From NCBI GenBank assembly GCA_963785155.1, contig CAWAUB010000008.1, forward strand, positions 1 through 64,000: a DNA stretch of 64,000 nucleotides, given 5' to 3'. The position numbers and the translations under genes are program-made. The notes under the pieces are model-generated. The model worked only from the letters and a program-made list of their open reading frames with translations. It was not told where the DNA came from and did not search any database. Position 1 is the first letter of the stretch. Each line of letters begins with the position of its first letter. Of the stretch, positions 51,406-59,907 are shown piece by piece. This DNA comes from DASUSH01 sp963785155. Lineage in GTDB: Bacteria > Actinomycetota > Thermoleophilia > Solirubrobacterales > 70-9.

Positions 51406-53187
51406 CTAGAAGCGCGCGGTCGCCTTGCGCCAGGCGCTCTTGACGCCGGCTGCCGAGATCGAGCGCAGGCGGAAGGTCGCCTTCTCGCCCTTCTCACCCC
51501 TGACCTTCAGTTTCTCCTTGGATGACTTCTTCAGGAGCTTGTCCCAGCCGCCCCCGTCGCGGAGCTGGAGGTCGTAGAGGCCACCCTCCGGGCGGAAACG
51601 GAGCGTGAGCTTGCCGCCGCCGCCCTTGATGCGGAGTTTCGGCGTCTCCGGCTTCGCCGTCTCCTTCAGGAGCTTCTTGTCGAAGGCCTGCTTCAGGAAG
51701 CGGCCGGCGTTGTCGTCGGGCGCGAAGAGCCCGAAGAGGCCCATCACCGTGGCGGCGACGTCGACGTTCTCGGCCTGCTCCGGGTTGTCGGCGGTGTCGT
51801 CGAAGTTCGGCGCCGCCGCGCCCGCGATCGCGCCCTGGCGGATCAGCGGGCTGCCGCCGAGGACGGCGAAGAAGTTGTCGCGGGTCGAGCTCGAGCCGTG
51901 TGCCCCGGAGGCGAAGTTGTTGATGCTCGATGAGCTTCCGAAGATCGTCCCCGCCTTCGCGTCGACGAAGATGTCGCCGCTGCGCTCGCCCTCGACATGC
52001 CAGTCGGGGCGTTCGCCGGCGAGCGTGTGGGCGTTCCCGCCGTCCTCCGGGTTCGGCTCGCGGTAGAGCGCGTCGGCGACCGACGGGTGGGCGGCGAGCG
52101 CGTCGCGGATCTGCTTCGCAACCGTGAAGCGCGCGTCGCTCTCGCGGTCGGCCAGGTAGATGTGTGCGGCGCTCGCGTTGTCGCCCATCACCGCCGAGAA
52201 CTGGTCGGCGGGAACGCCGGCGTCCTCGATCACGCTCTCCAGGTTCACCTTGGTCGGCACTGCCTCCATCGCGTGATCGGAGAGGATGATCATCACCGTC
52301 CGCTCCCATTCGCCTGCGGACTTGAGGGTGGTCACGAGACGCTCGATCTGGTCGTCGGCCATGCCGACCGCCGTGTCGTAGATCGCGCTGCGACCAGTCA
52401 GGTGGCCCGCCGAGTCGACCTGATGCAGGTTCACGAAGGTGAAGTCCGGCCGCTCCATCGCGCCGCCGGCCGGGACCCCCTCAGTGCTCGCGCGGACGAC
52501 CTCGTCCATCACCTGGGCGTCGTCGAGCCCATAGCCGGTTATCGGGTTCGTCTCCACCTGTCCGCAGTACTCGTCGTCGTCGGGGCCGGAGGCACAGGGG
52601 GCCCACAGGTAGTCGACGTCGCGGCTGTCGGGGTCCACGTTCCGCCCGGCGAAGATCCGGCCGAGTTTGGGCTTGCCGAAGATCCCTGCGGTCACCAGTC
52701 CGCCGGGGTTGCCCTGCCGCTTGATCGCCTCGAAGACCATCTCGGCCTGGGGGCAGTTGAGGTTCTCGCCGCTCGTCGTCGTCGGCACGGCCTTGAGGTT
52801 CTCGGGCCCGGTGCTGGCGCAGGAGTCGCCGTTCTCGAGCGGCGCATAGAGGGCGAACTCGTTGCCTGCGATGCCCGAGTCGCCGGCGTAGGCGCCGGTC
52901 ATCATCGCCGTGTGGTTCGCGTTCGTCACGGTCGGCATCACCGAGCGCGACTCCTCGAAGTAGGTCGCGGATGCGCCCTCGCCGCCGCCGAGCATCGATG
53001 AGATGAACGGCGCCTTGCCCTCGTCGACCGCGTCGCCGTCGAGCCCGTCGATCACGATCGCGTAGACGATCGGGCCATCGGAGGCCTTGATCCCGCGCTC
53101 CTCCGCGGCATCCCGGGCAGAGGCTCCGGCAACGCCGGCGGTGAGCGCCGCCGCGAGCACTGCGGACGCGATCCAGGGCAGCCTCAT
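51406..53187 (-). CDS. Secreted nucleotide pyrophosphatase/phosphodiesterase-like protein
   Basis: A 593-residue member of the alkaline phosphatase superfamily (NPP type). The signal peptide (about residues 5-20) is followed by VYAIVIDGLDGD, the nucleophile loop MPTVTNANHTAMMTG with its Thr, FVNLHQVDSAGH and IILSDHAME for the metals. A C-terminal beta module (about 510-590) of Fn3-like look follows. It hydrolyses phosphodiesters outside the cell. The ATG at 53187 overlaps a TGA in another frame (ATGA), but the coding frame is open upstream into the decayed phospholipase, so a fusion cannot be excluded. Confidence 0.82.
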   Translation of the reverse strand: MRLPWIASAVLAAALTAGVAGASARDAAEERGIKASDGPIVYAIVIDGLDGDAVDEGKAPFISSMLGGGEGASATYFEESRSVMPTVTNANHTAMMTGAYAGDSGIAGNEFALYAPLENGDSCASTGPENLKAVPTTTSGENLNCPQAEMVFEAIKRQGNPGGLVTAGIFGKPKLGRIFAGRNVDPDSRDVDYLWAPCASGPDDDEYCGQVETNPITGYGLDDAQVMDEVVRASTEGVPAGGAMERPDFTFVNLHQVDSAGHLTGRSAIYDTAVGMADDQIERLVTTLKSAGEWERTVMIILSDHAMEAVPTKVNLESVIEDAGVPADQFSAVMGDNASAAHIYLADRESDARFTVAKQIRDALAAHPSVADALYREPNPEDGGNAHTLAGERPDWHVEGERSGDIFVDAKAGTIFGSSSSINNFASGAHGSSSTRDNFFAVLGGSPLIRQGAIAGAAAPNFDDTADNPEQAENVDVAATVMGLFGLFAPDDNAGRFLKQAFDKKLLKETAKPETPKLRIKGGGGKLTLRFRPEGGLYDLQLRDGGGWDKLLKKSSKEKLKVRGEKGEKATFRLRSISAAGVKSAWRKATARF

Positions 53188-54751
53188 GCGGGTTGCCACC
53201 ATGCGCGCGCGGCGGACCCGGTCGGGCTCGCGGTAGATGCGGTCGTACGTCGCCGGCTGGACCTCGTAGCCCAGCCGGTCGAGCCAGCCGGACGTCTCGA
53301 GCTCGACCATCCCGTGCGGCTCGGCGAATCCGCCCGATCGGTCTGCCGCCCCCGCAGGGCGAGGCGGCGACGGCGGCCGGGTCGGGAAGCTCGGGCGGGT
53401 CGAAGTCGGTCCGGGTGAAGTCGAGGCTGCGGCCGATGTTCGACGCGTAGCGGTGGCGCTTGTTCAGGTTGCCGAGCTTGAAGCGGTAGGAGATCAGCTT
53501 GAGGATCGACTCGTGGGTGACCGTCATGTGGGCGACGTTACCCCCGCGCGCGAACGGGGAGACGCACAGGCCCGGGATGCGGAATCCGGTCAGCCGCCAG
53601 TCCTCGTCGATGTTCTCCTTGTCGGCCCGCTCGTCGGGGACGAAGCGCGGCTTCACGTGGTCGAAGAAGCCGCCCCACTCGTCGTAGTTGATGAACATCG
53701 CGCCCCGCTTGTACTGGGGCCCTTCGATGAAGCGAGTGGACGATGTCCGACATGAAGGCCTGGCCGAGCCGGACGTCGGAGTGGGGGTGGTCGCTCGCGC
53801 CCGCGCCGGTCACGACGAGGCTCGCGCCGGCGCCGCGATGCGCCGATGTCGCCGTACGGCGGGTCGACGAAGGTGATCGCCGGCAGCAGGCCGGCCGCCG
53901 CGTCGGCGTAGAACTGCTCGATCGGGCGGAGGATCGCGATCCCCCGTCGCGCCATAGAGGGCGGACGGCGGCAGGTCGGCGACGTAGTACGCGACATCCA
54001 CGCCGTTCGCCTGCGCGCGGTCGAAGATCGTCTCCCAGGAGTACCCGTCCTCGTGCCCGGGCTGGGGCGGGAAGGTGTTCGACTTGAATCCGCCCGCCTG
54101 CGCCGACATCTGGTAGTGCCGGTTGGGGAATGTCGAGGACATGATCGAGGTGAACCAGCGGTCGTAGAGCGTGTAGGCCTCGGCCGCCGCAGGCAGGAAG
54201 CCCAGGTCCTCGCGCTCGTAGTAGCCGATCGCGAACTCGTCGCTGCCGGTGCCTTCCTCGTTGCCGGTGGCAAAGCGGTCGTTGCGTCCGCCGTTCCACT
54301 GCCAGCGGCCGCCATCCCAACCGTGATCCGGGTCGGGGTGCCCGCAGCCCTGGTAGTCCGGCGGCAGCCGGTGAGTGGGGATCAGGTTGCCCTCGGCATC
54401 CGGATAGCTGAGCCCGGCGTTCTGCGCGTCGGCCTCGGGATGCCAGCCGAAATAATGGTCGAAGGAGCGGTTCTCCATCATCAGGACCACGATCGTGTCG
54501 AGCGGCATGTCGCCGGGGCTGGGGAGGGGCTTGCGCTTCGCCTGCGAGCGCGCCGCGGCACTGACCAGCGTGTCGAGCGGCAGGGTGGCGGCGAGGCTCG
54601 CCCCGCCGGCGATCGCCGCGGTGCGGCCGAGGAACTCGCGGCGGCGCAGGGTCGCGTCGGGCTGGGCCGCCTCGAGCCGCGCGGCGGCCTCCTCGTCGGC
54701 GAGCTCGCCCCTGCGCAGGCGGGCGCTGTGATCCGCCGGGCGCCCGATCAT
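53184..54751 (-). pseudogene. Phospholipase C/acid-phosphatase-like phosphoesterase, copy 1, multiple frameshifts
   Basis: Starts at ATG 54751 with a twin-arginine signal (RRREFLGRTAA) and LDTIVVLMMENRSFDHYFGW, the phosphoesterase family (PF04185) start. Compared with the intact-length copy next door, its reading frame changes near 53950, 53840, 53735 and 53340; between these the protein is clearly continuous (EQFYADAAAGLLP, SDVRLGQAFMSD, FINYDEWGGFFDHVKPRF, MVELETSGWLDRLG). Four breaks in one gene suggest real decay or a locally poor sequence. It is paralogous to 54748-56308, and its ATG overlaps that gene's stop (ATGA). Confidence 0.75.
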
Positions 54752-56308
54752 CGACGGCGCGGCGACGCCTCGTAGGTGCGAACGACGCTGTCGGGCTCGC
54801 GGAAGATCTGCTCCGGGGTGCCCTCGTAGACCTTCGCCCCGACGCTCTCCAGGTAGCCGGAGGTCTCGAGCGCCGCCATCTCGCCGTGCGGCGCCTCCGC
54901 GCCGGGGTCCTCGGAACGCTGAATGACGCAAGGCTGGGCGACGATCGTCTCCGGGTCCGGAATATCGGGCGGGTCGAAGTCGTTGCGGGTGAAGTCGAAG
55001 CTGCGGCCGATGTTCGACGCGTAGCGATGCCGTTTGTTCAGGTAGCCGAGCTTGAAGCGATAGGAGATCAGCTTCAGGATCGACTCGTGGGTGATGGTCA
55101 TGTGGTTGACGCCGCCACCCAGGGTGAATGGGGAGATCGCGACCCCCGGCACCCGGAAGCCGGTCATCCCGAAGTCCTCGGCGAGGTCCTTCGAGCGCCG
55201 GTCGTCGGGAACGAAGCGCGGCTTCACGTGGTCGAAGAAGCCGCCCCATTCGTCGTAGTCGATGAACATCGCCCCACGGCGGTACTGCGGCGACGAGATG
55301 AACGCGTGCGCGACGTCGGACATGAACGCCTGGCCCAGGCGGACGTCGCCGTGCGGGTGCTCGTCGGCGGAGAGGCCGTTGCCCCCGCCGCCGTCGCGGA
55401 AGGGCGGGTCGACGAAGCAGATGTTGGGCAGCGTGCCGGCGGCGGCCTCGGCATAGAACTGCTGAACCGGCGCCGAGTTGAGCACGGTGTCGCGACCGTA
55501 GACGCCGCCGAACGGGAGGTCCGAGTAGTAGTAACGGAAGCTAACCCCGTTCGCCGTGGCGCGGTTGTCGATCGTCTCCCAGGTGTAGAGGCCCTCGCCG
55601 GCGCCGAGCGGGACCGCCTCCTCGACGTCGCCGTTGCTCTTCTCGCCGCCCGACTGGGCGCTCCACTGGTAGTGGCGGTTCGGCCAGGTCGGGCCCATGA
55701 TCGCGGTGAACCAGCGGTCGTAGAGCGTGTAGGCGTCGGCGGCGTGCGGGATGAACCCGAGGTCCTCCTTCAGGTAGTAGCCGATCGCGAACTCGTCGCT
55801 GCCGTCGAGCTCCTCGTTGCCGGTGACGAAGCGGTCGTTCTTGCCGCCGTTCCACTGCCATCGCCCGCCGTCCCAGCCGTGGTCGGGGTCGCGGTACTGG
55901 CAGCCCTGGAAGTCGGGGGTCAGGCGGAAGGTCTCGATCGGGTTCCCCTCCGCGTCGGGGAAGCTGAGCCCGGTGTTCTTCGCGTCGGCGTCCGGATGCC
56001 AGCCGAAGTAGTGGTCGAAGGAGCGGTTCTCCATCATCAGGACCACGATCGTGTCAAGTGGCATGTCGCCGGGGCTGGGGAGGGGCTTGCGCTTGGCCTG
56101 CGACCGCGCGGCGGCGCTGACCAGGGTGTCGAGCGGCAGTGCGGTCGCGAGGCTGGCGCCTCCGGCGAGCGCGGCGGTGCGGCCCGAGGAACTCCCGCCG
56201 GCGCAGCGTCGCCTCGGGCTGGTCGGCCTCGAGCCGCTCGGCAACCCCCTCGTCGGCGAGCTCTCCCCGGCGCAGGAAATCGCTGTGATCGCCGGGACGG
56301 CGGGTCAC
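54748..56308 (-). CDS. Secreted phospholipase C/acid-phosphatase-like phosphoesterase, copy 2 (one frame break)
   Basis: Starts at GTG 56308 with a Tat-type signal (RRREFLG then AGGASLATALP). The phosphoesterase core begins LDTIVVLMMENRSFDHYFGW and includes FVDPPFRDGG, HPHGDVRLGQAF and YDEWGGFFDHVKPR with its conserved His and Asp metal ligands. At 56182-56186 it reads one extra C compared with copy 1, which breaks the frame inside the signal peptide; the gene length is 3n+1, which fits a single insertion error. Export to the cell surface and cleavage of phospholipids or phosphate esters is the expected role. Confidence 0.83.
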
Positions 56309-56805
56309 GACTCGGGCGCCGCCTCCGGCGGCTCGACCACGGTCTCGCAGTCGTACACGCCCTCTTCCTCAGCGTCAACGATCGCCTTGTCGTTGCCGTC
56401 GCCGCAGCTGATCTGGTCCGGCTCGCCGTCGCGCGCCTTGATCACGTCGGGCCCTGGGCTCGCGAGCTCGACCCCATCGCGCATGTTGACGCCGTCCTCG
56501 CCTGAGCCGGGATTCAACGTGTCCTTGCCCTTGCCGCCGATCAGGATGTCGGCGCCACTCCCGGCGAGCAGCCGGTCCTTGCCCTTCGAGCCCTTGAGCT
56601 CGTCGTCGCCGGATCCGCCGCGCAGCTTGTCCTTGCCCTTGACGCCGCGCAGGACGTCGTTGCCGCCGCGGCCGGAGAGGTCGTCGGCGCCCTTCGTCCC
56701 CTTGAGCGTGTCCGGGCCTGGGCCTCCGGCCGACTGGTCAGCGGCCACCGGCGCCGCTATCGCGGCGATCCCTGCCACCAAGAGCACCCCGAGTTTGACC
56801 CGCAC
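56305..56805 (-). CDS. Small secreted RTX-type calcium-binding protein
   Basis: A 166-residue protein with a signal peptide (residues 5-22) and nine nonapeptide repeats of the GG-x-G-x-D type (residues 28-108), which fold into a calcium-filled beta-roll. A cap with two cysteines (ISCGDGND and YDCETVV) follows. There is no enzyme domain. It is the first gene of the phosphoesterase operon and its stop overlaps the next start (GTGA), so it may help fold or hold the secreted enzymes at the surface; that is inference. Confidence 0.82.
   Translation of the reverse strand: MRVKLGVLLVAGIAAIAAPVAADQSAGGPGPDTLKGTKGADDLSGRGGNDVLRGVKGKDKLRGGSGDDELKGSKGKDRLLAGSGADILIGGKGKDTLNPGSGEDGVNMRDGVELASPGPDVIKARDGEPDQISCGDGNDKAIVDAEEEGVYDCETVVEPPEAAPES
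56482..56724 (-). repeat. Nine 27-bp RTX repeats
   Basis: Nine in-frame nonapeptides such as GPGPDTLKG, RGGNDVLRG, GSGDDELKG and GSGADILIG repeat every 27 bases. The period is coding and calcium-binding in nature. The repeats differ too much at the DNA level to be recent copies. Confidence 0.8.
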
Positions 56806-56903
56806 GTGCCGGATCGTAGATCAGATGGGCAGGTGCTCGTGTCAGTTCTGTGAACGGCGCCGGCGGGAATAGTCTCGTCCCATGAGCACGGGAAGAGGCC
56901 ACG

Positions 56904-57536
56904 ATGCTTGCCGCTGAGGCGCGGTGGATCGGCGAGCGGATCCGCGGCATCGACCTGGGGCCGGAGGCGACGGTCCTCGACGTCGGCTCGTCGAGCGAGG
57001 AGTTTCGCTGCCTGATCCAGCCCCACATCGACTACGAGATCTTCCGGCCGCTGCGCGAGGCCGGCACGCGGATCGTTCACATCGACGCGCGCGCCGGTGC
57101 CGGAGTGGACGTCGTCGCCGACGTCACCGATCCGGCAGCCGTGCCCGAGGAGCTGCGCGGCACGGGGGACGTGGTGATCTCCGCGAGCATGCTCGAGCAC
57201 GTGCCCGAGCGCGCCCGGGCGATCGCCAGCCTGCGGGAGCTGACCAAGCCGGGCGGGAGGCTGATCGTCACCGCACCGCGACGCTTCCCCCGCCACCGCG
57301 ACCCGGTCGACACCGGCTTCCGGCCGACCGCCGACGAGCTCGCCGCCGAGCTGGGCGACGGCTTCGAGGTCGAGACGCGGACCTTGATCGAGGACTCGGT
57401 CGAGACCCGGGTCACCGACGGCCCGGTCTGGCGTCAGTTCGGCCGGCTGATCCTGCTCACGGGCGTGCGGATCGTCCGCCGCTCCTCGATGCCCCGCGTC
57501 GTCGAGATCGTCGCGGTCGTCGCCCGCCGGATCTAG
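56904..57536 (+). CDS. SAM-dependent methyltransferase
   Basis: A 210-residue class I methyltransferase. VLDVGSSSEEFRC is a slightly unusual motif I, IVHIDARAGAGVDVVADVTD supplies the acidic residue and the adenine-side Asp, ISASMLEHVPERARA is the post-I region and LTKPGGRLIVTAPRR motif III. The ATG at 56904 has GGGAAGAGG upstream. It is divergent from the RTX gene. Its last 4 bases (CTAG) are shared with the stop of the metallophosphatase gene. Substrate unknown; it may act on a glycan, like the other methyltransferases of this window. Confidence 0.82.
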   Translation: MLAAEARWIGERIRGIDLGPEATVLDVGSSSEEFRCLIQPHIDYEIFRPLREAGTRIVHIDARAGAGVDVVADVTDPAAVPEELRGTGDVVISASMLEHVPERARAIASLRELTKPGGRLIVTAPRRFPRHRDPVDTGFRPTADELAAELGDGFEVETRTLIEDSVETRVTDGPVWRQFGRLILLTGVRIVRRSSMPRVVEIVAVVARRI

Positions 57537-59836
57537 CTCCGGTTCACCTTCTCGCAGCCGCGCGTCTTGTCCTTGCGGTCGGCGCGGACACGGTCGTTGG
57601 CGCCGCCGCAGCTGACGATGTCGCGCTCGCCGTCGGCGGCGTCGATCCGGTCCCGGCCGCCCCCGGCCTGAAGTGTGTCTTCGCCCCTGCCGCCCTTGAC
57701 CCGGTCCTTGCCGGGCCCGCCGCCGACGCGGTCGTCGCCCTTGCCGCCCTCGACCTGGTCGTCGCCGTCGCCGCCGTGCAGGCAGTCGTTCCCCTTGCCG
57801 CCCTTGATCCGGTCGTCGCCGTCGCCGCCGTCGATCAGGTCGTCGCCGGTCGTGCCCTTCAGCTTCTCGTTACCGGTCCCGCCGTCGATCTGGCTCGGGC
57901 ACTTGCCGGGCAGGTCGCCGCCGCTTCCACCGCCGCCTCCGCCCCCGGCAGGCCGCGGGTCGTCGATCAGGAGCTCGACGTTGCGGTCCTTCGCGGCGCC
58001 CTCGCCGCACGGGTTCTCACCGCAGGCGCGGCCACCTGACTGCAGGTCGTTGTAGGAGATCGTCCTCCCGGCCGAGGCGAGCTCGTCGATCGTGAAGGCG
58101 CCTGCCGCCGATCCGCCCGCCGGCGCGGTCGCCGGGCTCGCGTGGTCGACGATCGTGCCGAAGATCGAGAGCGTCCCGTCCGCGTTGTCGAAGACCTCGA
58201 GCAGGCGCGACTGCTGTGGCCAGTCGGCCTCGGCGGCGACCCGGATCGACCAGAAGCCGCCCTTGGGGCCGGGGTAGGGCTCGACGCTGTTCACGTGCGA
58301 GTGGCCGGCGACCCAGGCGATCACGTTCGGGAACTCGTGCAGGAGCCCCTCGAGGTCGTCCGCGAGGTGGATCGGGGTCGAGCCGCGGGGGTCGAGGTCG
58401 CAGCCGGGGTTGCGGTCGTGGCCGTGCTCATCGGCAGCCAGGCAGGCGGGCGCAAGTTCGTCGGGGACGTCGGCGGTCAGGCTCGGGATCGCGTGGTGGG
58501 AGAACAGGACGATCAGCTCACCCTTGTTCGTCGCCTTCTCCAGCTCGGCGCGCAGCCAGTCGAACTGGGGGTCGTCGACGTTCCCGTCGGCCGAGGGGCC
58601 GATCACGCCGGCCTCGGAAAGCGTGTCGAGGGAAATGAAGCGGAAGCCTTCCCTCGGCGCCCACGAGTAGTAGCCGGCGCTGCCGTTCGAGGCCGCCTCC
58701 TCCTTCGCGTCGACGAAGCCGAAGCCGTGGCCGTCGGCTTGGATGCCAGCGCGGAAGATGTCCTTGTACTGCTTCTTCGAGACGAACTGGCGCTTCGGGT
58801 CGGGCGGGACGAGCATCGTCTTCGTGGGGTCGCCGACCAGGCCGGCGAGCCGGGTCGGATCGAACGCCTCGAAGGCGCCGGGAAACGTCCCGGGGTCGGT
58901 GACGGCCGGCGAGATCGGCTTGACGCAGCCGGTCGCGACCCGCTCGTAGCCCTCGTTGGCGGCCGCGTTGCCCTGCACGAGAGCGTCGTGGTTGCCGAAT
59001 GTGACGTAGGAGGGGACGGCGAGTCCGGCGGCCGTGAACGGAGCCTGGGCCCGATCCATCAGACCCGCGTATACGGGCCAGTCGGCGAACGCGCCCACCG
59101 GCTCGTTCGGGTCGTAGAACTGCGGGGCGGGGCCCTCCTGGTAGTCGCCGAAGTCCTGAACGCCGGTGTAGTTCCCTGGCGCGCCCGCATCGGCAATCAG
59201 CGGCGCAAGGCCGGCGCAGAGGGGGTCCGAGGACGTCGCCGGGTCGATCCCGCTGCCCGGGTTGATCGGCCCGCCCTCCATCAGCGTTCGCACCCACTCG
59301 GTCTCGTTCAGCTGCTGCGAGTCGGCGCTGTCCCCGGTGTTGATCGTGAAGTCCATCGCGCGGCGAGATCCGTCGCCGGCCGCGTTCGGGCTGGCCGCCG
59401 CGAACCCGTTCAGCTGGCGCACCATCGCGTCGTCGATCTGCGGGTTCATCGCCTCCGACGGCCGCCACGCGGCGCCGAACGGCCCGGTGTCGATGAACTC
59501 GACCCGCGAAGGCGATTCCTCGTCGGCGAGCTGGAAGTCGGAGAGCTGGCCGAAGTAGAGGAGCGAGCTCCGGCGCCCGTCGCGCCCGCCGCGGGCAGTG
59601 CCGATCTCCTCCTCGCGCGTTGTGTACGCCTCGCCGGGCGCTGTGCCGAGGGTGCGGAAGCCGTCGCCGGTGGAGGGGACGATGCGCTGGTCGAGAGTCG
59701 AGAGCCCGAGCGGGGTGGGGGCCTGGGCGCCCGATCGCTCCGCCGCGATCAGCGCGAGCGCGCACACGAGTGCCGCCACTGCCCCCGCACAGGCGAGCAG
59801 CCGCTTTCCGTCCCTGGTGAGCCCGGCCGGTCCCAT
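57533..59836 (-). CDS. Secreted metallophosphoesterase (TIGR03767-like) with RTX tail
   Basis: A 767-residue exported protein. A signal peptide covers about residues 15-33. The calcineurin-like phosphoesterase core has FGQLSDFQLADEES, INTGDSADSQQ, FGNHDAL, VLFSHHAIPS and WVAGHSHVNS, the metal-ligand blocks of the family in order, with the first His of the usual D-x-H replaced. A linker leads to nine RTX nonapeptides and a Cys-rich cap (VSCGGANDRV ... GCEKVN). The RTX tail on this actinobacterial family is unusual. It probably releases phosphate outside the cell. Confidence 0.85.
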   Translation of the reverse strand: MGPAGLTRDGKRLLACAGAVAALVCALALIAAERSGAQAPTPLGLSTLDQRIVPSTGDGFRTLGTAPGEAYTTREEEIGTARGGRDGRRSSLLYFGQLSDFQLADEESPSRVEFIDTGPFGAAWRPSEAMNPQIDDAMVRQLNGFAAASPNAAGDGSRRAMDFTINTGDSADSQQLNETEWVRTLMEGGPINPGSGIDPATSSDPLCAGLAPLIADAGAPGNYTGVQDFGDYQEGPAPQFYDPNEPVGAFADWPVYAGLMDRAQAPFTAAGLAVPSYVTFGNHDALVQGNAAANEGYERVATGCVKPISPAVTDPGTFPGAFEAFDPTRLAGLVGDPTKTMLVPPDPKRQFVSKKQYKDIFRAGIQADGHGFGFVDAKEEAASNGSAGYYSWAPREGFRFISLDTLSEAGVIGPSADGNVDDPQFDWLRAELEKATNKGELIVLFSHHAIPSLTADVPDELAPACLAADEHGHDRNPGCDLDPRGSTPIHLADDLEGLLHEFPNVIAWVAGHSHVNSVEPYPGPKGGFWSIRVAAEADWPQQSRLLEVFDNADGTLSIFGTIVDHASPATAPAGGSAAGAFTIDELASAGRTISYNDLQSGGRACGENPCGEGAAKDRNVELLIDDPRPAGGGGGGGSGGDLPGKCPSQIDGGTGNEKLKGTTGDDLIDGGDGDDRIKGGKGNDCLHGGDGDDQVEGGKGDDRVGGGPGKDRVKGGRGEDTLQAGGGRDRIDAADGERDIVSCGGANDRVRADRKDKTRGCEKVNRS
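57638..57880 (-). repeat. Nine 27-bp RTX repeats in the metallophosphatase tail
   Basis: Nonapeptides such as TTGDDLIDG, GDGDDRIKG, GKGNDCLHG and GKGDDRVGG recur every 27 bases in frame, with high similarity at the DNA level between some copies. They form a calcium-binding beta-roll. Confidence 0.85.
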
Positions 59837-59907
59837 ACCCCTGCGGCGAATGTAACAACGCGTTCACATCTCCGCGCCGGTCTGGGGCTCGGTTAGGTTT
59901 GGCCTCG

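Noticed and set aside
52481..53698. A separate 405-codon gene starting MFINYDEWGG
   Set aside because: Its first 130 residues are the third quarter of phospholipase copy 1 after a frame break; the rest is shadow of the phosphodiesterase.
57638..57880. Possible CRISPR or minisatellite (27-base period)
   Set aside because: The period is nine codons of an RTX beta-roll, is in frame and lacks spacers.
58142..59896. A 584-codon open frame antisense to the metallophosphatase
   Set aside because: Composition is Arg/Gly/Val shadow sequence with no recognisable motif, while the other strand encodes an ordered phosphoesterase and RTX repeats.
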